Shown one piece after another: positions 31,472 to 39,073 of a stretch of 64,000 bases of DNA (positions within the stretch are counted from its first letter, which is position 1; each line of letters opens with the position of its first letter). The translations under genes and the position numbers were made by a program. The DNA is from Rothia aeria (GTDB lineage: Bacteria > Actinomycetota > Actinomycetes > Actinomycetales > Micrococcaceae). Under the pieces are notes generated by a model, which made no database searches, was not told the origin of the DNA, and saw only the letters and a program-made list of their open reading frames with translations. The stretch lies in contig AP017895.1 of NCBI GenBank assembly GCA_002355935.1, positions 186,001-250,000 of the forward strand, in the 5' to 3' direction.

Positions 31472-31858
31472 ATGAATAGATATGAATTAGAAACTTTATA
31501 CATTTTAAATGACCCTGCTACTAGCCAGGCAATAAAAATGCTGCCACTGAAGTGGCATAGTTCATATTCATCATATATTCAATTTTTAGAACTAAGTAAT
31601 GGATTATTTGGAGATGAGATAACCCTTTTAGAGGCAGAGGATATTCAACAAAGGAATATTGACTATGAGGTACAAGAATATTTACCGAATTTTCTTATGA
31701 TTGGAGATAATGGTGGGGGAATTGCTGTTCTGATGGACAATAAAGAGCAAAATATTTTTGCTGTTGGCCTGGGAGTAATGAGTGAAGACTCCTTAGAAAA
31801 AATATCATCTTCCTTAGAAGAATTTCTATTGGTAAAGAAAGGAATGTTTAATTATTAG
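31472..31858 (+). CDS. SMI1/KNR4 (SUKH) family immunity protein
   Basis: This intact 128-aa protein has YSSYIQFLELSNGLFGD ('y-x-x-F-l-x-x-s-N-G'), NIDYEVQEYLPNFLMIGDNGGGIAVLMDNKEQNIFAVGLG and SSLEEFLLVKKG, a good match to SUKH-1/SMI1-KNR4. SUKH proteins neutralise nuclease toxins by binding. It starts within a few bases of the toxin remnant stop, so the two were a toxin/immunity pair. Confidence 0.82.
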   Translation: MNRYELETLYILNDPATSQAIKMLPLKWHSSYSSYIQFLELSNGLFGDEITLLEAEDIQQRNIDYEVQEYLPNFLMIGDNGGGIAVLMDNKEQNIFAVGLGVMSEDSLEKISSSLEEFLLVKKGMFNY

Positions 31859-31960
31859 AAAACTAGGTTTAACAAGCAACAAACCGTAACGTGTATAAAA
31901 CTTCTAATTCCGACACAGCAAGCCGTAGCCCGCATAAAACCCCTAATCCTGAAGTGGGGT

Positions 31961-33064
31961 GTGTGTGGAATGCACGCACTGGGCAACCTGATCTACCGCC
32001 AGCTCCCTAACGGCGAAAACCAATACTTCCAATACGACACCGAAAACCAACTGGTCCGCGCCGAGATTAAAAAGAAAGCCGGCAACACCGAAATCTGGGA
32101 ATACGCCTACGACCCGTTCGGGCGAAGACTCTCCAAAGAACGCAAAGACAAACTGGCCTGGACCAGCACCGAACCAAAGCGGACCCATTTCGTCTGGGAC
32201 GGTACGAGACTGGCGCAGGAGTATACCTACCAAGGCAGCCACACCCATCTCTACACCGACTAGGACAGCTACGAACCGCTGGCGCAAGTCTTTGACAATG
32301 CCAAAGACGGCAAACAATACCTCGCCTATTTCCACACCGACCAAATCGGCATCCCGCGCGAGATGACCGACATCCACGGCAATCTCTTATGGTACGGCGA
32401 ATACACCGCCTGGGGTCGTCTGAAAAAGGACGGGCGGGGTTTACAAGAACGCGCATCAGCCGTTCCGACTGCAAAACCAGTATTATGATGAAGAAACCGG
32501 GCTGCATTACAACCTGATGCGCTATTACGAGCCTGAGGTCGGGCGGTTTGTGAATCAGGATCCGATTGGGTTGTTGGGTGGGGAGCATCTTTATCAATTT
32601 GCAGATAACGCTTTGGTTTGGTTCGACCCGTTGGGATTGAAAAAACCTACGCGCAGCGCTTGGGTACTGCCGGCGAGCGCAGGGTAATGAAATATCTGGA
32701 AGGTACGGGATACAAAAAAGTCTTCTCTATTCAAAATGCCTCCGGAAACGGCTTGGATATTGTCGCATTGAGACCGGATGGGAAATATGACATATTTAAA
32801 GTTAAAAGTTCTAAACGTGGAAAATTTAAACTAAGCGAAAGACAGCAGAAAGGCGGTAAATGTTTTGCTGAGCAAGTGTTGACGGAAGATGTAACGGATA
32901 AGAAAAAAGGCGGATATTTTATGAAAGGCTTAGACGGCAAAAAGACGCCTCTTAATAAGAAGAAGGCGCAAGAGATATTTAATAATATAGATAAAACCGA
33001 AACTGTCTTTGTTGATATGAATCATAAATTTCAAGCAACCCGCATGACATTTAGCCCATGGTAA
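31961..33064 (+). pseudogene. Rhs tip with restriction-endonuclease-fold toxin domain
   Basis: The core starts at ALGNLIYRQLPNGENQYFQYD and runs through IWEYAYDPFGRRLSKER, HFVWDGTRLAQEYTYQG, an amber codon (TAG, about 32262) where other cores have tyrosine, then [35 protein letters not shown] and [14 protein letters not shown]. The tip begins [18 protein letters not shown] and contains NGLDIVAL and YDIFKVKSS, a PD-(D/E)xK nuclease layout. The usual glutamate of 'E-V-K' is lysine here. Frame changes occur near 32430 and at a run of A at 32640-32645, after which the tip of about 140 aa is open to the stop. No secretion or N-terminal Rhs domains are present. Confidence 0.78.
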
Positions 33065-33082
33065 TTAATTTAGGAGCAAAAA

Positions 33083-34021
33083 ATGAGCAAAAAACCCACC
33101 GCCGCCATGAAGCACAATCTTGACCGTCTGGTTGAAAACATTACTACCGGTGACGACAGCGAAGACTATCAACGCGAACGCGGCTATCTGGACGAATACA
33201 TCCGCCAAGGCACCACCCCGTTCACCCACCGCTGGTATGACGACTTTTTGGAGAAGGACTGTGAAGTCAGCTACACCGCCACCCAAGTCATCTACGATCT
33301 GCGCATGGAACTGTGCATCCCGCTTGCCGAATTTCTGCAAGCTCCAAGCGAAAGCCTGTTCCGCGCCATGATGGCAAAAGCCTATTTCCTTACCATGGGC
33401 TATGTACGCCACCACCTCACCGGCAGACCGCGCATTCCCTATATCAGCGTAAACAATAGCTACTTCGCCTTCCTCGCCTCCCTCTTTTTCAGCCGCGACG
33501 AGCAGAGCCTCAGCTTCGCCGCCCTGCAAACCATCATTGCCAACCCAGACGAATGCATCCGACCGCAGGAAACCGATGCCGCCCGCACCCTCATCCCCCT
33601 GTCGTTCCGCCTCGCCCAAGACCATCTTGCCCTGCCGATTGACCAAACGCAGGCAGATTTGTTCGCCTTCTCCGAACTCTACCAAACCGCCTACGCAGGC
33701 TTTGACAGCAGCGACGCCGAACAGGTGAAGCAGATTTTCAACGACCTCGCCGACTACCATATCCGGCAAAGCCGCGACGATGAAAAAGGTTACCCCGAAT
33801 TCGAATACACGTTGGAACAATGGATGCCGTGGGAAATCCTCGCCCTGCTGCGCCTGCGTACGCAAAAAGGCTTGGACAACAGTATGATTAGCCACCCGCT
33901 GATTACTCCGTTTCTCCCCTTTGTCGGCTTAGAACTGGGCGGCTTTTTCGACGACGCGCAAAAAAACCTGCGCCGCGCCGTGTTCAAAGAATTTGGTTAC
34001 CAACCTGTTGTTGATTTATAA
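33083..34021 (+). CDS. Large hypothetical protein, likely immunity to the REase-fold tip
   Basis: This intact 312-aa protein starts 18 bases after the toxin stop with AGGAGC as RBS. Its GC is higher than that of the other immunity genes. It is acidic and helical: LDRLVENITTGDDSEDYQRE, FLASLFFSRDEQSLSFAAL, EYTLEQWMPWEILALLRLR and a C-terminal FVGLELGGFF. I recognise no named family. A Kingella-type DUS terminator follows. Position and intactness suggest the cognate immunity gene. Confidence 0.65.
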   Translation: MSKKPTAAMKHNLDRLVENITTGDDSEDYQRERGYLDEYIRQGTTPFTHRWYDDFLEKDCEVSYTATQVIYDLRMELCIPLAEFLQAPSESLFRAMMAKAYFLTMGYVRHHLTGRPRIPYISVNNSYFAFLASLFFSRDEQSLSFAALQTIIANPDECIRPQETDAARTLIPLSFRLAQDHLALPIDQTQADLFAFSELYQTAYAGFDSSDAEQVKQIFNDLADYHIRQSRDDEKGYPEFEYTLEQWMPWEILALLRLRTQKGLDNSMISHPLITPFLPFVGLELGGFFDDAQKNLRRAVFKEFGYQPVVDL

Positions 34022-34066
34022 ATATCTGTGGCAACAAGCGTGCGTTGGGTGGCTAAACTCAACCCA

Positions 34067-34130
34067 AAGCAGCCTGAAATCCTTGTTTCCCTGTTTTCAG
34101 GCTGCCTTTTTATCACAAAGGCCGTCTGAA
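34067..34130. terminator. DUS-pair terminator (Kingella dialect) plus AG-DUS
   Basis: AAGCAGCCTGAA (34067-34078) pairs with TTCAGGCTGCCT (34096-34107), which reads AGGCAGCCTGAA on the other strand, the Kingella-type DUS. A perfect AG-DUS AGGCCGTCTGAA follows at 34119-34130. The inverted pair with T run ends the preceding gene. Confidence 0.88.
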
Positions 34131-34142
34131 ACTCCGCAGCTT

Positions 34143-34320
34143 GGTAAGCCGTAGTCTACATGGGTAGCAACTGTATTTTTCACCCCGTCGGGCAAAAATA
34201 CCAAAACTCAAATCAAGCCGTTTGGATACCGTTTTCGATGGTACCGTTTTCGGCAAAATAATCACGCATCCGGGCATTCAATATCGTCAGCAGTTTGCGC
34301 ATACACGCCGTAACGGCAAC
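34143..34320 (-). mobile_element. C-terminal end of an IS110 transposase plus IS end
   Basis: On the minus strand the sequence encodes KVAVTACMRKLLTILNARMRDYF and ends NGIQTA before the stop at 34213. This is exactly the tail missing from the IS110 transposase at 35827-36780, which stops matching after SKGKPY. The flank to about 34143 is the same non-coding end seen near 27300 and 31060. Confidence 0.75.
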
Positions 34321-34776
34321 CTTATCCTGTTTGTCTGCCTCGGCAACATCTGCCGCTCGCCGATGGCCGAATACGTCCTGCGCCACCAAGCCGCCGAACG
34401 CGGCCTGTCGCACCTCGTCGAAACAGCCAGCGCGGGCACGTCCGGCTGGCACGACGGCGAAGACATGCACCGCGGCACCCGGGCCGAACTCAAAGCGCAC
34501 GGCATTGCCGCCGACGGGTTTTCCAGCCGCAAAATCCGCCGCGAAGACCCGGCGCATTACGACCTCATCATCGCCATGGACGACGACAACCTGGCCGAAC
34601 TGGAAAGGCAGTTCGGCCGCTGCCCCGGAAAACAGTTCAAGCTCACCGACCTGATTCCCGACAGCGGCTACCGGGCCGTGCCCGACCCTTGGTATACGGG
34701 CGATTTTACCGAAACCTTCCGCCTCGTCTCCGCCGCCGCAGAAGCCCTGCTCGACAGGCTGGAAACGGTGGAATAA
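34222..34776 (+). CDS. Low-molecular-weight protein tyrosine phosphatase, 5' end replaced
   Basis: From codon 35 on this is a complete LMW-PTP: LILFVCLGNICRSPMAEYVL with the P-loop C-x(5)-R-S, then ASAGTSGWHDG, IAMDDDNLAEL and the acid DPWYTG near the end. It hydrolyses phosphotyrosine or related phosphoesters. The native start, probably two or three codons before ILFV, is lost at the junction with the IS110 tail at about 34321. The open frame now runs back into antisense IS sequence and begins at a TTG. A DUS-paired terminator follows, and the next gene is a small membrane protein. It is neisserial in signals and codon use. Confidence 0.85.
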   Translation: MDTVFDGTVFGKIITHPGIQYRQQFAHTRRNGNLILFVCLGNICRSPMAEYVLRHQAAERGLSHLVETASAGTSGWHDGEDMHRGTRAELKAHGIAADGFSSRKIRREDPAHYDLIIAMDDDNLAELERQFGRCPGKQFKLTDLIPDSGYRAVPDPWYTGDFTETFRLVSAAAEALLDRLETVE

Positions 34777-34783
34777 ACAAAAA

Positions 34784-34823
34784 AGGCCGTCTGAAAACGC
34801 ATTTCCCGCTTTTCAGACGGCCT
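34784..34823. terminator. AG-DUS paired terminator
   Basis: AGGCCGTCTGAA (34784-34795) and TTCAGACGGCCT (34812-34823) are perfect inverted AG-DUS copies, 8 bases after the phosphatase stop. This is a textbook neisserial terminator-plus-uptake signal. Confidence 0.95.
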
Positions 34824-34850
34824 CCCGAACCACCTAACCCCGTTACCACC

Positions 34851-35081
34851 ATGACCAAACGCCGAACCTTCCTCATCCTGACCGTCCTCTTCACCCTGCT
34901 CTTCATCGCATTGGTAACTCTGGGCGCGTACCTGCTTTCCATTCAAAGCAAACAATTCGCCGTCGCCGCCTTCCTGTTCGCCTTCGGCGCCGTCTTCGGC
35001 CAAGTCGGCAGCCTCGCCCTCTACATCCGACATAAAGCCCGCGCCCAAATCATGCGTGAGCAACAAACCGAATCCCATTAA
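34851..35081 (+). CDS. Small two-helix membrane protein
   Basis: A 76-aa protein with a basic start (TKRRTF), two hydrophobic segments (LILTVLFTLLFIALVTLGAYLL and FAVAAFLFAFGAVFGQVGSLALYI) and a basic tail. It probably sits in the inner membrane. The function is unknown. It follows the phosphatase after the DUS pair, an arrangement that looks like native neisserial gene order. Confidence 0.65.
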   Translation: MTKRRTFLILTVLFTLLFIALVTLGAYLLSIQSKQFAVAAFLFAFGAVFGQVGSLALYIRHKARAQIMREQQTESH

Positions 35082-35234
35082 GGCTGGGTATTGTTCGTTA
35101 TCCGTTTGCCGGTTCTACAGACTTTACATAGGTAAAGTTCTGTTTGCCGCATTGCTCCCCCCCCTTGCAATTTACACTGACACCGCATACAATTTGTATT
35201 GTTCTTAAATCTTTCAATCCACGGGAGTAGACTT

Positions 35235-35867
35235 ATGAAACAAAACATCATCGTTGCCTTATTCGACATCTCCAGCGAAGCTTATCAAGCCTTTTCTGAA
35301 TTGAAAGCTTACTCGCAGACAACAGATGCTTTGGTGGCACAAGCCGTTTTGATTAAAAAGGAAAATGGTCTGATTATCCCAGCAGAAAGCACCGACTTTA
35401 CCGCCAATACGGCCGAAAGCGCATGGACGGGCGGCCTCATTGGTTCGCTGGTCGGCATCCTCGGCGGTCCTATCGGTGTTCTGTTGGGTGGAGCTATTGG
35501 CGCACTCATCGGCAGTGATGCAGGCACTGCCCAAACATTGGGAGAGGGGTCGTTGCTGGAAAATACAGCCAAAAAACTGGATAACGGCAGTACTGCGATC
35601 ATTATTTTGGCGCAAGAATCCAACGAAGCTGTATTGGACGCTTTCTTCCACCGTTTCAAAACCGTTATTCTCCGGCAAGATGCAGCCGTTGCCCAACAGG
35701 ACGTATTGGCAGCAATAGAAGCGCAGGAAGAAGTGGCACGTCAGGCACACGAAGTTTGGAAAAAACAGCGCAAAGCCGAACGCAAAGCCGAACGCCAAGA
35801 GAAAGTGGAAGCCTTCAAGGCCGACATCAAACAAAAATTCGACGAATTGGCAGCCAAGTTAAAATAA
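35235..35867 (+). CDS. DUF1269-type protein
   Basis: This 210-aa protein starts after GGGAG at 35223 (Met-KQNIIVALFDISSEAYQAF). A ferredoxin-like N-terminal part is followed by a long glycine-rich hydrophobic segment (GGLIGSLVGILGGPIGVLLGGAIGALIG), then a second domain and a strongly charged coiled tail (KKQRKAERKAERQEKVEAF). This matches DUF1269 proteins, possibly membrane-associated. Its last 41 bases overlap the run-on end of the converging IS110 frame. Confidence 0.72.
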   Translation: MKQNIIVALFDISSEAYQAFSELKAYSQTTDALVAQAVLIKKENGLIIPAESTDFTANTAESAWTGGLIGSLVGILGGPIGVLLGGAIGALIGSDAGTAQTLGEGSLLENTAKKLDNGSTAIIILAQESNEAVLDAFFHRFKTVILRQDAAVAQQDVLAAIEAQEEVARQAHEVWKKQRKAERKAERQEKVEAFKADIKQKFDELAAKLK

Positions 35868-36780
35868 CACTGCCACCAACCCAAGGTATGTAACCGCTCA
35901 AATTTTCCGTTTCGGATGCATGATACGGCTTACCCTTGGACAGCAGGCGCTGATAGAAATCCCGAATAAGCGGTTCAAAACGTGTCGCCACCACGGTAGC
36001 CATATACAGCGCCTTACGCACCGCAGACCTTCCGCCGAAGCAGCGGCTTTTGAATTTGGTTTCCCCGCTCTCCCTCGGGTGCGGGGCAATACCGACCAAA
36101 CTCGCTATCCGTTTGTGCGACAGACGTCCCAATTCGGGCAGCATCGCCATCAGCGTAGCCGTCGTTATCGAACCGATGCCTTTGATTTGTTCCGCCACTT
36201 GGGCTTTGCCGTCAAAATGCGTGTGGGTGTGGTCGTCGATTTGTTTGTCCAATTCGTCAATCAGCCGGTCAAAATGAGCAATCAGTTGTTTGACGCTTTC
36301 GACTTGCGTTTCGTGAACCTGATGCAGACGGTTTTTCTCGGCAGTCCGCATATCCACCAGCTGGTTGCGGCGGTTGACCAATGCTTCCAACACTTCTTCC
36401 GCTTCGGTGGGCGGGTGGTAGAGCATGGTTTGCCAACCTTCTTTCTGTGCCGTCATCTGTGCGAAGAAGGCGAGCATTTGGGCATCTTTGGCATCGGTTT
36501 TGGTCAGCGACTGCGATTGGGCAAACTGATGCGTCTGACGCGGGTTGGCGATAATCACGGCTATGCCTGAGCGGTGGATGGCTTTGGCGGCGGGAATTTC
36601 GAGACCGCCGGTGCTTTCCATCACGACGAGGGCGACCTTGTGTTTTTTAAGGTATTCGACGGTATGGGCGATTCCTTTGGGGTTGTTGGTTTCGGTTTTG
36701 GTTTTAGACAAAGACGAAACGGCGATGACGAAGTTTCGTTTGGCGATGTCGATGCCTGCGTAATTGTGTTGGGTACTCAT
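35827..36780 (-). mobile_element. IS110-family transposase, C-terminally truncated
   Basis: The protein from 36780 begins MMSTQHNYAGIDIAKRNF, with the first Asp of the DEDD RuvC-like site; then VVMESTGG (Glu), TKTDAKDAQMLAFF (two Asp), and the C-terminal transposase_20 domain with IKGIGSITTATLMAMLPELG, SLVGIAPHPRESGE and GRSAVRKALYMA. IS110 enzymes recombine DNA guided by a structured bridge RNA. Homology stops after LLSKGKPY (about 35925), and the last about 30 residues are unrelated read-through into the DUF1269 gene. The lost tail is at 34213-34320 in the same orientation. Confidence 0.88.
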
Positions 36781-36782
36781 CA

Positions 36783-36960
36783 TAAACCTGCCTTGCATTC
36801 GGTTGTGTTGTCTGGCAACTGTCCGGTTGTGTCGATGGGTTGCCCGACCGCTCCCTGAGCTACTCAACGGTTGTTTGCCTTGGTCGGATGCGGGTGGCGG
36901 CCGGGCGGTTTGTTGCTATGATACGGGTGTTCCGATATACAAGGGTGTGTGCGGTACACA
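36783..36960 (-). ncRNA. Candidate IS110 bridge-RNA region
   Basis: About 180 bases of GC-rich non-coding DNA lie directly upstream of the transposase, where IS110-group elements encode their bridge RNA. Two nested pairings are visible: CCGACC/GGTCGG (36844-36849 with 36882-36887) around a 32-base internal loop, and GGCAAC/GTTGCC (36816-36821 with 36840-36845 region). Expression and guide loops cannot be shown from sequence alone. Confidence 0.4.
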
Positions 36961-36974
36961 CGCAGTTTCTGCTT

Positions 36975-37527
36975 TTCAGACGACATCTACCAAATCGCCT
37001 CACCCGAAGGCAACGTCATCGCCATTACCGCCCCGGACGGCAGCAGCACCCAAATCGGCTACCACGAAACCCTCAACCTGCCGGTTGCCGTCAACGATCC
37101 CGCAGGCAGGATTACCGCCTACACCTACGACGAACGCGGCAACCTCATCAGCATCACCGACCCCGCCGGTTACACCACCCGCTACGGCTACAACGCCCAA
37201 TGGCTGCCCGAAACCATAACCGACGCCTTAGGCAAAACCCGACACCTACACTACGACACCCTCGATCAGCTCGTCTGCTTTACCGACTGTACCGGCGAAA
37301 CCACCCGTTTCGGTTACACCGAATACGGCGATCTCGAAACTGTTACCGATGCGCTGGGCCATACCACCCGCCACCACTACGACGCAGCAGGCAACCCCGT
37401 CCGTACCGACTACCCCGACGGCAGTCACGAAACCTTCGAATACGACCGCCTCAACCGTCTGACCGCCTACATCGACGGACTCGGTGCCAAAACCGCCTAC
37501 GAACTCGCAAATGCCAAACAAATATAA
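36975..37527 (+). pseudogene. Rhs YD-repeat fragment
   Basis: The fragment holds about nine YD-type repeats: GNVIAITAPDGSSTQIGYHE, RITAYTYDERGNLISITDPAG, TRYGYNAQWLPETITDALG, HLHYDTLDQLVCFTDCTGET, TRHHYDAAGNPVRTDYPDGS and YDRLNRLTAYIDGLG. It lacks the N-terminal and tip regions. It begins exactly at a DUS (TTCAGACGACAT, 36975-36986) and ends at a stop after ELANAKQI. It is open through its whole length but has no plausible start of its own; I take it as a captured piece of neisserial rhs. Confidence 0.78.
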
Positions 37528-37883
37528 AAATTACCCGGCACCTGTACCCTGCATTTGATGCCTATAGTTTTTGGCGCGCCTCAGCCACAAGTCAGCCTTT
37601 CAATTTCAAAACCAGTAAAACCAGCAGCGCCTCATCTACAGCACCCCCCTGCAAGGGGCATCCTGCCGCTGGTATGGATCCGTTGCTCCGTTCTGAGGCC
37701 TGGTTCGTTCGGCGGATGCTGAAGCGTGACGCTGGTAGAGCATTACCTGTGATGCGGTAGGGCTGGCCTATATAAAACGATCAGGGGTGACTGTTCCCGC
37801 TACCTGAGGTGGACAAGGAGGACGAGAAGCAGGTATTGTTCGAGTGCGAAAAGAGATACGGTCATCCTCGAAAGGACATACCA
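37528..37883. other. Right boundary stretch of the Neisseria-like island
   Basis: No supported gene. The stretch is GC-rich, without DUS, and resembles neither the Rhs sequence before it nor a recognisable gene. The switch back to non-neisserial sequence occurs here, followed by low-GC immunity genes. Confidence 0.4.
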
Positions 37884-38162
37884 ATGGATGAATTGTATAT
37901 ATGGGTTGTTCAAGGAAGCAGCGCCAGTTTTCCGTCTGCTATCTTTTCGTCTAGAGAGAAGGCTGTTCGATGGATAGAAAAGTATAAAATCAGCGGGATA
38001 CTATCGAAGTACCCTCTTGATATATCTATATATGATTGGGCTATTACACAAGGATTGTTTAAGCCCAAAAGAGATGATCAGAAAACTCCTGGTTTTATCC
38101 AGAGCTTCTCAACCGTTCATATTGAGGATTCTCAATACATTGATGGAGTTGAAGAGGGTTAG
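37884..38162 (+). CDS. DUF7710-like immunity-type protein
   Basis: A 92-aa protein beginning MDELYIWVVQGSSASFPSAIFSSREKAVRWIEKY, then GILSKYPLDISIYDWAI and FKPKR. This 'v-W-V-x-x-G-x-x-x-x-F-P-S-x-x-F-x-s-x-e-x-A-x-x-W-I' with 'L-x-x-Y-P-x-x-x-x-x-Y-D-W-A' matches the family I recall as DUF7710. Its genes cluster with immunity genes of contact-dependent toxins. The start with AAAGGAC upstream is preferred over an upstream in-frame Met. Confidence 0.7.
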   Translation: MDELYIWVVQGSSASFPSAIFSSREKAVRWIEKYKISGILSKYPLDISIYDWAITQGLFKPKRDDQKTPGFIQSFSTVHIEDSQYIDGVEEG

Positions 38163-38271
38163 AACACCATAACCACCAATATAATCAACTAACAAGGTAC
38201 GTTTAAATGGTGAAAAAGTCAGTCAGTTATTATAAGTAATCTTGGTTTCTCTAGATAAGATACCTTGCACA

Positions 38272-38636
38272 TATCACCGACGCTCAGCATTAAACACCTT
38301 ATCTAGCCCGGATTTTGCATTAATGCCCGTTGAAATAGCATCGGTTGAAGAAAACTTGGAATTATACTGAGTAATTTCCAAATAATTCTGAATCGCATAT
38401 TGAAAATCTGAAGCATCACTACCAGATCCCTAACTCAGCAGTATTTATACTGGGGAATATGTCCTTTACTATAGTTAACTAGAGACGACAGCTTAGCTAA
38501 ATTTTCTTCATTTAAATACGAGCATAAAAATTTACCTTCGGTAGCACTCTCAATTAGGTTATTTTCCAAGAAAATGCTGTCACAATCAATATGTTTTATA
38601 TCAAAATTTCCCCATTCACTGCCAAATTGAAAAACT
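38272..38636 (-). pseudogene. Broken immunity-like gene
   Basis: On the minus strand two coding-like pieces are readable in different frames: FEVFQFGSEWGNFDIKHIDCDSIF continuing NNLIESATEGKFLCSYLNEENLAKLSSL, then GSGSDASDFQYAIQNYLEITQYN and a stop near 38272. Codon pattern and composition fit the neighbouring immunity genes, but I recognise no family. One or two indels separate the pieces. Confidence 0.4.
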
Positions 38637-39073
38637 TCAAAATAAATATTTTAATAGATTTGCACAATGATATTCATCTTCCTTATCTTTAGTCAAAAAT
38701 ATTTTGTAGATTTCATCAAAATATGGTTTAGTTTATTAGACTCTCTGGGAAGATGCTCTCTCATATCACTAGGAAAAATATGCACCACATAACTACTATA
38801 GAGCTCTGTGATTAGCCATAGTCCATATTCCAGGAAAATCATATAATTACTTGAATCGACATAAAGGCATTCTTCCAAGTATGAGGCAATAATAATATCT
38901 GCCGTATTAGATTCTCTGTTGTAATCATCTTCTTCATACGATCTAATATTTTCTTTTCTTACAGTTTCTCGCGAAAATCCAGTAACATTTTCTGGATTAA
39001 CCCACTCAAAAGGCTCAATAAAAAAGGTTTCCTTTTCCTCTAGAACAGAGATATCAATATACGAGTTACCCAT
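38637..39073 (-). CDS. Hypothetical protein, probable immunity gene (frameshifted)
   Basis: The restored product of about 145 aa starts GNSYIDISVLEEKETFFIEPFEW, continues SNYMIFLEYGLWLITELYSSYVVHIF, and after the corrected frame ends PYFDEIYKIFLTKDKEDEYHCANLL. One A is missing in a run of three near 38730. It is acidic and cytoplasmic, with no family recognised. Confidence 0.5.

Noticed and set aside
32413..32424. GTCGTCTGAA inside the Rhs core taken as a DUS
   Set aside because: Here (and near 25283) the bases encode the conserved Rhs residues G-R-L-K, so the similarity may come from codons. I did not use it as evidence of neisserial origin.
17957..37527. CRISPR array or prophage as explanation for the island
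   Set aside because: No regularly spaced direct repeats and no integrase, capsid, terminase or attachment repeats were found. The content is Rhs, immunity and IS relics.
36840..37760. A long arginine-rich frame over the Rhs YD fragment
   Set aside because: The parallel frame encodes clear YD repeats; this one is an Arg/His-rich shadow.
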